Assembly (NCBI GenBank): GCA_039545355.1
Contig: BCJJ01000001.1
Span: 1,486,570 to 1,550,569, forward strand
Reading direction: 5' to 3'
Length of the DNA: 64,000 nt
DNA from: Trichosporon coremiiforme
Taxonomy: Eukaryota > Basidiomycota > Tremellomycetes > Trichosporonales > Trichosporonaceae
In this document: positions 1 through 11,208 of the stretch, piece by piece
Position numbering within the stretch: the stretch's first letter is position 1
Layout: the number at the start of each line of letters is the position of its first letter
Program-made: the position numbers and the translations under genes
The notes under the pieces: model-generated
Told to the model about the DNA's origin: nothing
Databases searched by the model: none
The model's input: the letters and a program-made list of their open reading frames with translations, nothing else

Positions 1-731
1 TTCCCAGCGGAGGCATGGCAGATGAGGAAGCCCAGGTGTTCTCGGAAAAGGGGGCTGCAAAAGTCTCCCATGGCCGACAGGGATGAAGTAGCCAGGGCGG
101 CAGCCAGCCCAGCCAGCCCTGGGCAGATGGCCAGTCGTCCAGCTGACCGCGTCGCCGACACCCTCCAGGGAGGCGAGCTCTGGACGCCGCTTCTTCTCAT
201 CAGCGACGCCGCCGCCTCCCCGCTGCAGCGCCGAAACGACATGTCCGATGGTTTCCTGCTTGACCGCGGACACGGCCTGGGTACTGTCCCACGCCCTGTG
301 TCTTACTCCGACGTCTTCACGCGGATCTCATTGTTCCCAACGCGCACGAACACGCGTGCTCTTCCGACCTTTTCTGCGGATATCCGAGCCCGAAAAATCC
401 TTGCCTGGTTACCAAAATTGCGCCCCTTACCCTGGGTACCTTGCGTACCTCAATTGCTGCTCTCACACCCAAGGGCATCTGTGAGACCGACCGACATCGG
501 GTGGTGGGTGCGTCGGTCCTGACACAACTCTGTTCCAAGCGCACAAACACCACCCAGCTCGCTACCCAGCTCGCTAACCGGCGGGCATGAGCTCGTTGAA
601 AGGGTGGGCATCACATACACACGCCTAAGACACGTCGTATAAGCGCAGGTCCATTATAAACATGCAGAAGTCTAGTACAACTAACTATTGCTGGTCGCTG
701 GCCCAACGACCACTTTCCAGCAGCCAACGAC
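1..731. other. Left edge, no assignable gene
   Basis: A 166-codon open frame on the + strand (22-522) and a 78-codon frame on the - strand overlap here. Neither translation contains a domain I recognise, and neither has AGCTRAC-type intron signals around it. Part of this stretch is presumably the 3' untranslated region of the dynactin gene that ends at 732. The rest may belong to a neighbour outside the window. Confidence 0.4.
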
Positions 732-2706
732 TCACTCATAATCAGGCACGACCTCACCCGCATGTACCCGCGTCCAGAACGTAAACGTCTTGAACTCGGG
801 TTCCTCGTCTTTCGCGCCCTCGGCGTCGTCAGCCCGGTACGTGAACCGCACCTCGAGGTCGAACTGGTGTCAGCGCTGCACAAGTACCACGAGTAAACAG
901 CTTCCGTGGACCCGAACATTGTGTAAACAGGCATAATAAACACCTCCGTGCCGAACCTGTGCGACGTACCCGCCCTGGGAACTGGAGGCTCGGGGTGTAG
1001 CGGTCTGTGCGAGGTACACTTCTCGGGACCGAACTGGAGGTCTGAAACCAAGCGCAAGCGGGGCTGCCTCGACACGGGGTAGACGATTCTGGGGTCGTAA
1101 TAACTCACTTCTACTGGACCTTCCTCAGCGCCCGGCAATACTTCCAGCTCGAGACCGACCTTGGAAACGTTACCCCGTTTCTCGACGTCTGGCCCTCCTG
1201 GATGCGCTCGCGTCGAGCGCGTCAGACTGAGGCGTTTCCGATCGTCAAACTCGTCCTCGCCTCCTGAGTCGTCGTCATCTTCATCATCATACGCGAACGT
1301 CTCCTTCAATGCCCCGACTGTGAAGTGCGCAGTCGGGATATGAATGAGATGGTTCGGAGGTATTGAGTGCTTCTGGTGGGGAGCCGACAATCGGATCTGG
1401 ATAGGGTCGTACAGTGGGTTCGTGAATGCAAGCTGGAACGAGTACTGCCATGTCAGCTGCGGCCGAGACAGTTCTAGCTTACCACCTCGCCTGCCTTCAG
1501 CGGCTCGCGCATGTCCTGGTCCACCTCTTGACCAGGCGCCAGGCGCGTCCGTCTCCGGTCCTTGCGCCGCTTCTCCATGTCCTCCTCCGTCATGCCCGCC
1601 GGCACAGTTTCACCGCGGCGATGGCGTCGTCGTCCCAGCTCTAGCGCAGGGAGGTAATTAGACGCCACCATCTTGATAAGCATGCGCACGCTCTTGGTGT
1701 CGGGCTGGATCAGAATGTGGCGGCACGTCAGACTCGGACACCGCTTCGTCAACTTGGCCTGGAGCGGGATGCGTTCCGGCACTGCGTCCTTGGCTGTCCT
1801 GGGGACAGCCCATGCACCTTCCCACCGCTTTTCCAGCGGCGTGATATCCTCGCCGGTCATCTCCCGTAACGCGTCAATGCCGCTCTCCCCGTTGCTCTGC
1901 TCATCTGATCGCCACGCGTGCTTCGCCTCGTACTTGCCGAGCTCGTCCCATCCCGCTCTTCCCTTGTCGTCCGCAGCAGCGCGGCGTTTTGGACGAGCCA
2001 GAGGCGAGCCCGGGACGTCGCGGCCCAGAGCACGAGCGGCAGCTTGTGTGATCTTGCCGATGTGTCGAGTTGGCACTCGTCTTGAGTGGCCAGTCTTCGG
2101 GTTCACGGACGGCGTGTCCTGGATGTAATTCTCGAGGTGGTCCTTCAGCTGGTCAAATTCGGCCTGCTCCTCTTCCGGAACTGGATAGACGTTGACGGCT
2201 TGGCCTGCGTCGTGTCAGCTTGCTTGAGGGGCCACCGACGCCGTAACTCACTGGCCAGGGAGGAAGGCTTCTCGAAGAGCCACCCAATCTCGTGACTTGA
2301 CCACTTGCACGAAGGACACAGGAAGAAATACGGCGCTCCTCCGACATGGTGTCCTCTTTCGTCCTGCTTCATCGACGGCAGAACCGACAGAGCAACGCAA
2401 CACTGGGGACAGGCGAAGCAGGACCGAGCACACCTGGTATGGTCAGCTCTCCACCGCGATCAGTTTAGCTCACCTGTTCTTATCGGCGCGCACATTGGCA
2501 GTGGGGACGTCGAAAAGACAGTTGGGGCAGTAGTAGCTGGCAACCTCGACGGAGATGCACTCTGAGCACCTGATGGCGTCGCATTCCTCGCAAAAGTAGA
2601 GGGAAGGCAGTTCTGAGAGGTCGGCTGACGATGAAGCGAAGGACGGGGCGAGGGGTGGCCGCGGGGCGTCCAGGTGTGGGCAGTGGTAGGTTACGTTCTG
2701 GACCAT
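732..2706 (-). CDS. DCTN4: Dynactin subunit p62 (DCTN4 / Ro-2 family)
   Basis: This is the p62 pointed-end subunit of dynactin, the cofactor that links dynein to cargo and microtubules in the cytoplasm. The first exon (2474-2706) encodes the hallmark zinc-binding segment CEECDAIRCSECISVEV followed by YYCPNCLFDVP. The second exon (2252-2433) continues with CARSCFACPQCC, and the third (1483-2204) holds the middle region with PLQAKLTKRCPSLTCRH. A fourth exon starts at 1444 (YSFQLAFTNPLYDP) and includes an acidic stretch. Joining exons 1-4 keeps phase at each junction, with introns of 40-50 nt. The C-terminus reads VRFTYRADDAEG and ends HAGEVVPDYE, with a TGA at 732-734. I could not resolve the splicing between about 1110 and 870. 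The family is certain; the exact C-terminal model is not. The start is the first ATG upstream of the zinc motif. Confidence 0.9.
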
Positions 2707-3217
2707 GCTTGTGAGCTGGTCTGAACGCGTAAAGTCGCGTCGGGTTGTCGCGCTCGCTACTGTTGTTGCTGCCCAGAACGTCGCTCGACGGCTGTCGTGA
2801 TGACGAGCAGTTGCCGCCGGACCTCCACTTTGCCTGTCCAGTGTTGACTTTCCACGTGGCTGAACTTAATCAAAACCTCCGTTAAGATGAGGTGGCAGTC
2901 GGACGTGGAAGTTCGGTCGTCGGCGCTGTTCTAGCGGTTCTGGGCGGCAAATGCCCTGGACCCGATATTTCTGAATACGGTACGACGCGTCCGAACAACG
3001 TTGGACCGTCAGCGCATCAGAGACGCTGACAAAGCCGCTCATTTCTTCAACCTCGACTCTGTCATACCCAAATCTAGACATATACGGCCCGCACCAACCC
3101 GGTTTCTGTCGCCACTGGTGGTGCACGTACCTCCCCGACATTACACGGCTGTAACCTTATCCTGCCTCTAGCTTATCGACCATCGCCCACTTTCGCTCCC
3201 GATAGTCTTTGCCCGAA
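2707..3217. promoter_or_regulatory. Divergent promoter region of dynactin p62 and Ca2+ ATPase
   Basis: This 511-bp gap separates two divergently transcribed genes and should contain both promoters. A palindromic CACGTG E-box, the core of bHLH sites such as Cbf1, lies at 2853-2858. No TATA box is obvious. Small open frames inside it resemble nothing known. Confidence 0.5.
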
Positions 3218-6200
3218 ATGTTGGACAGGGCGTGGACACAAGGTCCGAACGATGTCCTCGCGCACTTCGGTACGGACGTCACTACCGGCTTGACCGACGA
3301 GCAGGTGGTGCAGCATCGCAAGCTCTACGGCGTGAACAAGCTGCAGGAGTCTGAGCCCACCTCGCTGATCGCCCTGGTGCTCGCCCAGTTTGAGGACCAG
3401 CTCGTGCTGATTCTCCTGGGATCTGCTGTCGTCTCATTCGTCCTCGCGCTGTTCGAGGACACCTCCGGAAACTGGTTGACCGCCTTCGTCGAGCCCCTCG
3501 TCATCTTGCTCATCCTCATCGCGAATGCCGTCGTCGGCGTCGTCCAGGAGAGCAACGCCGAGAAGGCCATCGATGCCCTCAAGGAATACTCGCCCGACGA
3601 GGCCAACGTCTACCGCAATGGCCGCCTTGTCAAGATCCCCTCTGCCGACCTCGTCCCCGGCGACATTGTCTCGGTTCACGTCGGCGATCGTGTCCCCGCC
3701 GACTGCCGAATTATCAGCTTCTCATCGAGCTCGTTCCGCGTGGACCAGGCCATGCTGACGGGTGAGAGCATGAGTGTGCCGAAGACGGACGCTGTTGTCA
3801 AGGACGAGGGTGCCGTGAAGCAGGACATGACAAACATTCTGTTCGCCGGCACGACGGTCGTGAACGGCGCCGCCAAGGCGGTCGTCGTGCTTACTGGCGA
3901 GAAGACAGCTCTGGGTGCGATTCACTCCTCGATCGCGGACAAGGACGACGAGGACGAGAAGACGCCGCTGAAGCGGCAGCTGGACGAGTTTGGCGACCAG
4001 CTTGCCAAGGTCATCTCTGTCATCTGTGTTCTGGTCTGGCTCGTCAATTTCCGCAATTTCTCCGACCCGACCCACCACGGCTGGCTCAAAGGCGCCATCT
4101 ACTACCTTAAGATTGCGGTTGCGCTCGCCGTCGCTGCGATCCCCGAAGGCTTGGCTGCCGTCATCACCGCCTGTCTCGCGCTCGGTACGAAGAAGATGGC
4201 GAAGCAGGGAGCGATCGTCCGCCACCTGCCCTCCGTCGAGACCCTCGGCTGCACCAATGTTATCTGCTCCGACAAGACGGGCACGCTCACGACGAACCAG
4301 ATGAGCGTCGCGCGGTTCCTGACGATTGACTCGAAGAATGACGTCGCCGAGTTCCAAGTCGGCGGCACGACGTATGCCCCTATCGGCTCCGTGTCTACGA
4401 TGGACGGTGCGTACGCGCCGAAGGAGCTCGTGCGAACGGCACCTGTTGACAAGCTCGTCGAGATCTGCTCCGTCTGCAATGACGCCAAGGTCAACTACCA
4501 CGACGAGACGGATACGTACACGAACGTCGGCGAGCCGACTGAGGCGGCGATGCGTGTGCTCGTCGAGAAGCTCGGCTCGGACCAGGACTCTTTCAATGCC
4601 ACGCTCGGCGCCATGACGCCTGCGACGCGTGTCATGGCCGTCAACGACCACTACGAGGAGCGTGTGCACCGCCTGCTCACGTTTGAGTTCACGCGCGACC
4701 GCAAGTCCATGTCGGTCTTGACTTCTAATAACGGCAAGGTGTCGCTGCTCGTCAAGGGCGCGCCCGAGAGTATTCTCGAGCGCTGCACGTCGGTTATTAC
4801 GCCCAACGGTGTCAAGCCCCTCAGCAACGAGGTGCGCGACAAGATCGCAGACGCTCAGCAGGAGTACGGCTCCCAGGGCCTGCGCACGCTTGCCCTGGCC
4901 TATCTCGAGGAAGACGACGGGGATATTTCGCACTACAAGTCCGAGTCGTCTGACGACTACGTTCGCTTCGAACGCGACATGACATTCGTCGGCCTGGTCG
5001 GCATGCTCGATCCTCCGCGCCCCGGAGTCCGGGACGCGATCGAGAGCTGCCGCACGGCCGGCATCCGGACAATCGTGATTACTGGAGACAACAAGTCGAC
5101 GGCCGAGACGATCTGTCGCCAGATCGGCGTGTTTGACGCGGACGAGGATCTCACCGGAAAGAGCTTCACTGGGCGCGAGTTCGACAGCCTGTCGCCCGAG
5201 GGCAAGCTCGATGCGATCCAGCGCGCGTCCCTGTTCTCGCGCACCGAGCCGACGCACAAGAGCCAGCTCGTCGACCTGCTCCAGTCCCAGGGCCTGATTG
5301 TCGCCATGACTGGCGACGGTGTCAACGACGCACCGGCGCTGAAGCGTGCGGACATCGGTATCGCGATGGGCAGCGGCACCGACGTCGCCAAGCTCGCGAG
5401 CGACATGGTCCTGACGACTAACAACTTCACGACGATCGAGGGTGCCGTGAAAGAGGGCCGCAACATCTACAACAACACGAAGCAGTTCATCCGATACCTG
5501 ATCTCATCGAACATTGGCGAGGTGTTCAGCATCTTCTTGACTGTGCTCCTCGGCCTGCCCGAAGGTCTGATCCCGATCCAGCTCCTCCTTGTCAACTTGT
5601 CCACGGACGCTGCGCCGGCCATGGCGCTCGGATTCAACAAGCCGGACCACCACATCATGACCTCGCCCCCGCGTCGCGCCAACGCTCCCCTGATCACCAA
5701 ATGGCTCTTCCTCCGCTACCTCATCGTCGGTCTTTACGTCGGTCTCGCGACCGTCGGAGGATATGTCTGGTGGTTCACTTCCTACACTGACGGCCCGAAG
5801 ATCTCCTGGCACGAACTCACGCACTTCCACTCGTCGATGACCCGTTTCAACGGCGAGAAGCTCTTCCTGCCCAACACGTACCCGCAAAAGTCCGGCAGCA
5901 CCATGTCCCTCACCATTTTGGTGGTCATCGAGATGCTCAACGCCTGCAACGCCCTGTCCGAGAACGAGTCGCTTCTGACTCTGCCAGTGTGGACGAACCC
6001 GTACCTCGTCCTCGCCATTGCGGGCAGCATGGTCGGACACTGCATCATCCTGTACACGCCCTTCCTCGCCGACCTATTCCAGGTCGTGCCCCTGAACTGG
6101 ACCGAGTGGAAGACGGTCCTCGCCCTCTCGCTCCCCGTCATCCCCATCGACGAGGCGCTTAAGTGGGCCACGCGCACTTTTGGCCTCGAGGAGGACGCGG

Positions 6201-6253
6201 TGCCGCCGCTCTCAGACGAGGAACTCGTCGAGGACGTCCTCAAGAAGGAATAG
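3218..6253 (+). CDS. ECA1: SERCA-type calcium-transporting P-type ATPase, single exon
   Basis: This P2A ATPase pumps Ca2+ into the endoplasmic reticulum lumen using ATP. The 1011-residue frame matches the family length of about 1000. Visible landmarks, in order, are the N-terminal cation-ATPase domain ([15 protein letters not shown]), the actuator motif LTGES, the M4 Ca2+-site segment [19 protein letters not shown], the phosphorylation motif [10 protein letters not shown] near residue 350, the nucleotide-binding KGAPE, then ITGDN, the hinge [11 protein letters not shown], and the M5-M10 membrane segments including [14 protein letters not shown]. The reading frame could also begin at a TTG nine bases upstream, but the ATG at 3218 is the natural start. 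The gene has no intron over 3 kb, unlike nearly every neighbour. ECA1 is the name used for the SERCA homologue in Cryptococcus; the family call is secure, and the orthology is inferred. Confidence 0.96.
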   Translation: MLDRAWTQGPNDVLAHFGTDVTTGLTDEQVVQHRKLYGVNKLQESEPTSLIALVLAQFEDQLVLILLGSAVVSFVLALFEDTSGNWLTAFVEPLVILLILIANAVVGVVQESNAEKAIDALKEYSPDEANVYRNGRLVKIPSADLVPGDIVSVHVGDRVPADCRIISFSSSSFRVDQAMLTGESMSVPKTDAVVKDEGAVKQDMTNILFAGTTVVNGAAKAVVVLTGEKTALGAIHSSIADKDDEDEKTPLKRQLDEFGDQLAKVISVICVLVWLVNFRNFSDPTHHGWLKGAIYYLKIAVALAVAAIPEGLAAVITACLALGTKKMAKQGAIVRHLPSVETLGCTNVICSDKTGTLTTNQMSVARFLTIDSKNDVAEFQVGGTTYAPIGSVSTMDGAYAPKELVRTAPVDKLVEICSVCNDAKVNYHDETDTYTNVGEPTEAAMRVLVEKLGSDQDSFNATLGAMTPATRVMAVNDHYEERVHRLLTFEFTRDRKSMSVLTSNNGKVSLLVKGAPESILERCTSVITPNGVKPLSNEVRDKIADAQQEYGSQGLRTLALAYLEEDDGDISHYKSESSDDYVRFERDMTFVGLVGMLDPPRPGVRDAIESCRTAGIRTIVITGDNKSTAETICRQIGVFDADEDLTGKSFTGREFDSLSPEGKLDAIQRASLFSRTEPTHKSQLVDLLQSQGLIVAMTGDGVNDAPALKRADIGIAMGSGTDVAKLASDMVLTTNNFTTIEGAVKEGRNIYNNTKQFIRYLISSNIGEVFSIFLTVLLGLPEGLIPIQLLLVNLSTDAAPAMALGFNKPDHHIMTSPPRRANAPLITKWLFLRYLIVGLYVGLATVGGYVWWFTSYTDGPKISWHELTHFHSSMTRFNGEKLFLPNTYPQKSGSTMSLTILVVIEMLNACNALSENESLLTLPVWTNPYLVLAIAGSMVGHCIILYTPFLADLFQVVPLNWTEWKTVLALSLPVIPIDEALKWATRTFGLEEDAVPPLSDEELVEDVLKKE

Positions 6254-6967
6254 ATAAATAGATGGCATTCATTTGGTCTATGCATTGATGATTTGGCCTT
6301 GGCTGCAAACTGGGTCTTCGAGGCATTTGCTCTGGCTATTTAACACAACCTCCCGCTCGAAGCGCTTACGGACTAGTCAGTTCTTATAAATGCTCGCTGT
6401 GCTTCAAAGTGATCATAAATAGCTGCATGTTTGTCTACAAATGTCTCCCGTGAAAGGACCAGGTAGGGCACCGAAATAAGCCCTACCCGGTGAGTAAGGG
6501 GCGACGTCCTCTCCCGTAGAAGAGGGGCCAGGGTACTCTTGGGTGCATGAAAATCGCTAGCGATGTAGGTTACATTTCGCTCGCAGAGTGTTGAGCCCCG
6601 TGCAAATTTCAAAGACTGAAATCGCGACAGAAGGAGTGGAAGTAGGGGAGGAAGGGGTGCTGTGTCAGTATTCTCAAGCTTACCGGAGGGAGGGGTTAGT
6701 ATCGCAGAGCTTCTGGTAATCGGAAATCGAACACGTTTGCATTGAACGTGTCCGACGCCTGTGAAGTACCCGCCTCGTGAACGCGCCGAAGCTGCAAAGG
6801 GGTAGCAAAATAACGCCGGTACCAGTGAAGGCATCGCTCTGCGCTCCAGCCTCGCGCGGACACCGGGATGAGGATGCCCATACTCGGCCGGAGCGGTGTA
6901 GGAAGGAAAAGTTGACGGAGGTTGGAGACGCTTGGGATCGTTGATGAATGCATGAGTCTGTACACAA
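6254..6967. other. Convergent intergenic region (3' ends of ECA1 and RPT3)
   Basis: The Ca2+ ATPase and RPT3 converge here. The sequence should contain both 3' untranslated regions. The longest open frame (- strand, 6373-7020) has no recognisable domain and runs through an RPT3 intron, so I treat it as chance. Confidence 0.5.
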
Positions 6968-8820
6968 TTACCGGTCTGAACGTCAGCTGAAGATCCGTTA
7001 TGGATAGTTGATTTACTCACAGAATTCGAGCCTGTCTTCTGACTTCTTGACCGTGCTCTGTGGAGAAAGTCAGTAACTGACGTGCGGCAGACATTTTATA
7101 TGGCTGGTTCTGAAATCTCGCACCGCGCTCGCACTGCGGGAATTCCAAACGCCGCCCAGTGGCACTCACCTTCCAAGCCTCCTCGAAGTCGATCGGCAGG
7201 ATGACATAACGGTTCTTGCGCACAGCTGAGGGGATGGTCAGTAAATATTCGGTGGTGTATGCATACCTTGGAGACCAGCGGCCTGGCAGATGGACGCAAT
7301 CTCCGCGGAGGAGAGCTTGTCTGGCCGCGAAACGTCTGTCTGTCAGCTTATCCCTTATGACGTTCTCAGGGCTGAGTAAACTCACAGTCCTCGAGGTCGA
7401 CGTCGGGGCTCAGGTTCATCTTCGAGGTGACAGTCTGGAAGATGAGACGTCGCTCACGACGAGACGGGTTGGGGAACTCGATCTTTCGGTCCAGACGACC
7501 AGGACGCAGGAGCGCCGGGTCAAGAGTGTCCTGGCGGTTGGTCGCCATGATGACCTGTTGTTGTTAGCGTCACCGGCGCTGTCATAAGCTTGCTTACCTT
7601 GACGGTGGTCTGCTGGTCGAAACCGTCCATCTGGTTGAGGAGCTCAAGAAGAATACGCTGGACTTCACGGTCCGAGCCGGTCTGGGCGTCGAAACGCTTG
7701 GTCGCGATAGCGTCGACCTCGTCGATGAAGATAATACAGGGCGAGTTCTCGCGCGCCAGACGGAACACATCTCGAACCATACGGGGTCCCTGTTTGTCAG
7801 CTCAGGACTAACATTGCCTAGCTCGTAGGATACCTACCTCTCCAAGATACTTCTGCACGAACTCTGATCCAACAACACGGATGAACGACGCAGTAGTAGC
7901 GTTGGCAACAGCCTTGACCAACATGGTCTTTCCAGTACCTAACCGTTAGCTATGCGCGGGGCTTTCAGAAAGCACGACATACCGGGGGGACCGTAGAGCA
8001 GCACACCGCGAGGGGGGTCGATACCAATCTTCCTGTACAGGTCCATCTGAACTTGTCAGCGCATTTCACACCGGCGTAGCTGCAACACCTGCCACTGAGT
8101 ACACACCTGTACAAGGGGAAGCTCGACAGCCTCCCTGATCTCCTGCTTCTGCTGGTCCAGTCCACCAACGTCCGAGTACTTCACATCCGGCCGCTCATCA
8201 GCGCCAAGCATGGCGATACTTGAGTCGGCCTCGGGTGGCAAAATATCGACAAGCGCATTAGAGTGACGATGCAGAGCCACACTGCTCGAGGGCTTGAGGA
8301 GTTCGCGGTCCAGAGTAGAGAGGATGCGCACGACATAGTTGGAACCTGCATGTTAGCTCACGCAACACCCTGGAACAGCTTACCAGTAGTGGATCCAACG
8401 ATACCACGGCGCTCGTCGACCGCCTCAAGGAACTGGCCAATAACAAGGGGAACGGACTGGATGCGTTTGACCTCCTCCTGGGCGCGGAGGAGCTCCTGCC
8501 TCAGGTTCTTGGTCTCGTCGCGAATGTAGTCCTATATCAGTTAGCTACGTAGGTTCCGGCACAGCTACCAAGCACATCACGAATATCTGCGCCGATATGT
8601 TTCGTGTGAGATACTCACCTCCTGCAGCTGAAGGAACTCGCGGTGAGCCTCGAGCTTGCGCCAGGTGGTGTACAGCTCGTCATCACTGGCCGGCAGGGAG
8701 GCGTACAGCGCCTGCTTGTCGCTAAGCTGAGCGGCGAGGGTGGGGTCCTGAGATTGTCAGCTTTCAGCAGATCTGGTCCTAGCTTACCTCAAGCTTGAGG
8801 TCAATTCCGATCTCCTCCAT
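6968..8820 (-). CDS. RPT3: 26S proteasome regulatory ATPase subunit Rpt3
   Basis: Rpt3 is one of six AAA ATPases in the base of the 19S regulatory particle that unfolds ubiquitinated proteins. I could join twelve exons in phase (8788-8820, 8619-8747, 8384-8531, 8107-8345, 7983-8046, 7838-7938, 7598-7789, 7386-7554, 7267-7335, 7170-7225, 7021-7057, 6968-6975), giving 414 residues. Landmarks are an N-terminal [11 protein letters not shown], a coiled coil, [16 protein letters not shown], the Walker A GPPGTGKT (split by an intron after GPPG), Walker [12 protein letters not shown], the second region of homology [21 protein letters not shown], and a C-terminus DRLEFYR that fits the HbYX motif used to dock on the 20S core. 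The last exon is only 8 nt. Introns are about 40-110 nt. The gene is divergent from ELF1. Confidence 0.97.
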
Positions 8821-9091
8821 ACTGAAGGATGTCGGATGTGTGGTTGGAGGAAAGAGACTAGATGTGGAAAGGGAAGGAAGGGACCGATGATGACAGAGGC
8901 AGCGAGTGAGTGGGAGGCGGGGGACGACAACGCGCATGCTTTGCGGGCACGATTCAGACTCCGTCATACCACGTGGCGCGAACCTGGGGTTAGGGCGCCA
9001 GATTCAAGATTGGGAGATGACTTAGCCTGAATCTGGCCACCCAGTGTCTTTCCCTTTTCACTACCTTCAACTGCATACAGCAAGCACAACA
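8821..9091. promoter_or_regulatory. Divergent RPT3/ELF1 promoter
   Basis: A 271-bp gap between two divergent start codons must hold both promoters. A CACGTG E-box (within CCACGTGG) lies at 8970-8975. The ELF1-proximal part is pyrimidine-rich (CTTTCCCTTTTCACTACC), as expected for a fungal transcription start region. I did not see a proteasome-type GGTGGCAAA element. Confidence 0.5.
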
Positions 9092-9778
9092 ATGGGAAAG
9101 CGCAAGTCCTCGAAAAAGCCCGTCGTGAAGAAGACGAACGAGCCGCTGTGTGAGTCGTGAAAGCTAGGGGCCCAAGGACTGTAAGCTGACGAGCAGCCAC
9201 GGTGTTCAAGTGTCTCTTCTGTCATCACGAGAAGTCGGTCCTCGTCAAGATGTAAGCTGGGACTGTTCCCAACATCAGCTGACGATGCAGCAATAAGCAG
9301 TCCATGTTCGGCTCGCTGAACTGCAAGGTGAGCTACACCGTGCGCAGCATCAGCTAACCTCAGACGTGTGGACAGAAGTTCACGACCCCGATCAACAGTG
9401 GGCATCCCCTGCCGATCGTAGCTGACCACAGACCTCTCCGTTGCCGTGGACGTGTACTGCGAGTGAGTTATCCTGCGCCTTTTAATTGACTCTCTTGCAT
9501 CAGCTTCCAGACATGTGCCAACGAGCTAACACTGCAGCTGGGTCGATGCCTGCGACGAGATCAACCAGAAGGCGAAGCCCAAGCCCAAGGCGGTGCGACA
9601 GCGCAGCCCCGAGCCGGCGCCGCGCTTCACCGAGAACGAGGATGAGGACGAGGACGATGCGCCCCGGCGCAAGACCTCGAGCCGCGACTACGACTCGGAC
9701 TCGGATGACGAGGATGACCGTCGGGCGCGCAAGGTCGCGCGTCGCGCGTACGACGACGATGATGAGGATGACGACTAA
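9092..9778 (+). CDS. ELF1: Transcription elongation factor 1 (Elf1/ELOF1)
   Basis: Elf1 is a small zinc-binding factor that travels with RNA polymerase II. Six exons (9092-9149, 9197-9251, 9291-9327, 9364-9397, 9432-9462, 9538-9778) join in phase to 151 residues. The start MGKRKSSKKP matches the conserved basic tail. The zinc ribbon follows as FKCLFCHHEKS and LNCKTCGQKF, and the core ends TPINNLSVAVDVYCDWVDACDE. The C-terminal 70 residues are acidic and disordered (EDEDEDD and DSDSDDEDD runs), as in fungal orthologues. Exons 2-5 are only 31-55 nt each. All introns carry AGCTGAC or AGCTAAC close to the 3' splice site. Confidence 0.95.
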
Positions 9779-9934
9779 GCTCGCTGCGCCAGCAGCGTGT
9801 GTACGCGGGTGCACGTCTGCGATCCGCGAACGTAAGCCAAGCCAACTGTGATTTTTGTTTCTTGCAGCCCTTATAGAGTGTATTGTATGCATTGATAGGT
9901 CATGAGGTCGTTATGGTACAACAAGTCTACTGAT

Positions 9935-11010
9935 CTACCTTCCCCCCTGCTTCGCCTCTGGCTCCTGTTTGGGTTTCATCCCAAGTGCTGAGAAGAGGTT
10001 CTTCTGCGTCTGCGTGTCAGCTTGCCATCTCTTCCGCAGCTCACCGGATCCTTGACGGAGGAGTAACCCGCCTCGCTCAGCCTCTTCCCCTGCGCGACAC
10101 AATCAAAGATCCCTTTGCGTTAGCTACCACGAACGAATGTCGGTTAGCTTACAGTCGACCTTGACCGCGCGCGTGCGTTGGGCAGCACCGCGACTGCCTT
10201 GGCCATTGATGTACTTCTGCGCCTTGGTACCAGACAGCCGCTCAGCGACGACGTGTGTGCACCGCGAAGTCTGGTGCGGGACGTACCGGCCTCCGTTGGC
10301 CGTGATCATATTCTGTACCTGCAGGTTGGACGCACGAGGACCAGTGGGGCCGTTGATAGCGATCACGCAGCCGGCTGCTGTCAGCTTTCGGTCGAATGTG
10401 AGTCAGCTCACCAAATATGTCTGTTTCCTGTCCATTAGCTTTGGAGAACCTCGACAGCAAAGGGGAGGCGGAGGCGATGGAGGACTCACCTTTGTCCTCG
10501 CCGCGTCCTCTACGTTCTTAGTCCGCACGTCCCAGTACGTCATCTTGCGACCTCCGTTCTGTCTCACTACCTCAGCGAGACCCACAGCCCGCGCTTGCGT
10601 GTAGAACCCCCTGTCGCCGCCGCGATGTTGGTGCCCCGTCGAGCACGAGTGCACGTGCCGCGTGCGCGCAAACGCCTCGCTGTGCGTGATCGGGTTGGAC
10701 TGTTTATCCAAGCTGTTGAGCTGATCGTCAGCTAGGATCGCGTACGGTTGCGCTAGCTCAACGAGAGAGTACCCACCATACGCTCCGTCTCACGCGATCG
10801 CGTCATGGAGCCTTCCCTCCGCCGCTTCGCGCTCATGAACGTGCCGGGCTTGGTCACACGCTGGTTGTCGGTGTCATTGGGTTTCCGCTTCTTCGTGTCG
10901 TCGCCGCTGAGCGCGGCCAGGATCGCCCGCCGGCGCTTCGCGGCCGGTTCCTCTGGCGAGCTGTCCGGTACCTCTATGACTTTGGGTGATTGCGGCGGCG
11001 TCGCGGGCAT
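9935..11010 (-). CDS. Single-BRCT-domain nuclear protein, Rev1-like BRCT
   Basis: Six exons (10777-11010, 10490-10720, 10412-10427, 10153-10374, 10045-10112, 9935-10009) join in phase to 281 residues. The first 80 residues are disordered with basic nuclear-localisation-like clusters (AKRRR, KKRK, AKRRR). A middle block contains PITHSEAFARTRHVHS and YWDVRTK. The BRCT domain runs from about residue 160 (GCVIAINGPTGP) through NGGRYVPHQTSRCTHVVAE to VDWIFDCVAQGKRLSEAGY, the usual Trp in its last helix. This pattern is closest, by eye, to the BRCT of Rev1, but no polymerase domain follows. The tail TQKNLFSALG loosely resembles a PCNA-binding peptide without matching its aromatic pair. A role in DNA damage response is inferred only. 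Exon 3 is a 16-nt microexon. Confidence 0.75.
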
Positions 11011-11208
11011 CGTGTTGGGTGGAAGGAGGCTTGACAGTGCCCAAATTGTTGACATCCAGCTGAGGTGTGCAGTCCCGCACGTGGAGTCCCTGACGATATC
11101 ATCTTACATTCCGCGCGCCGCGCGACCATGTCCAAACGCGTCTAACGAGGTAAAGTCGTCACAGATGTGTATGACATGCAATTTACAACATTACTATGGT
11201 ATCTATGC

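Noticed and set aside
3722..5257. 511-codon open frame on the - strand
   Set aside because: It lies wholly antisense to the Ca2+ ATPase core domains, with repetitive Arg/Asp/Leu composition.
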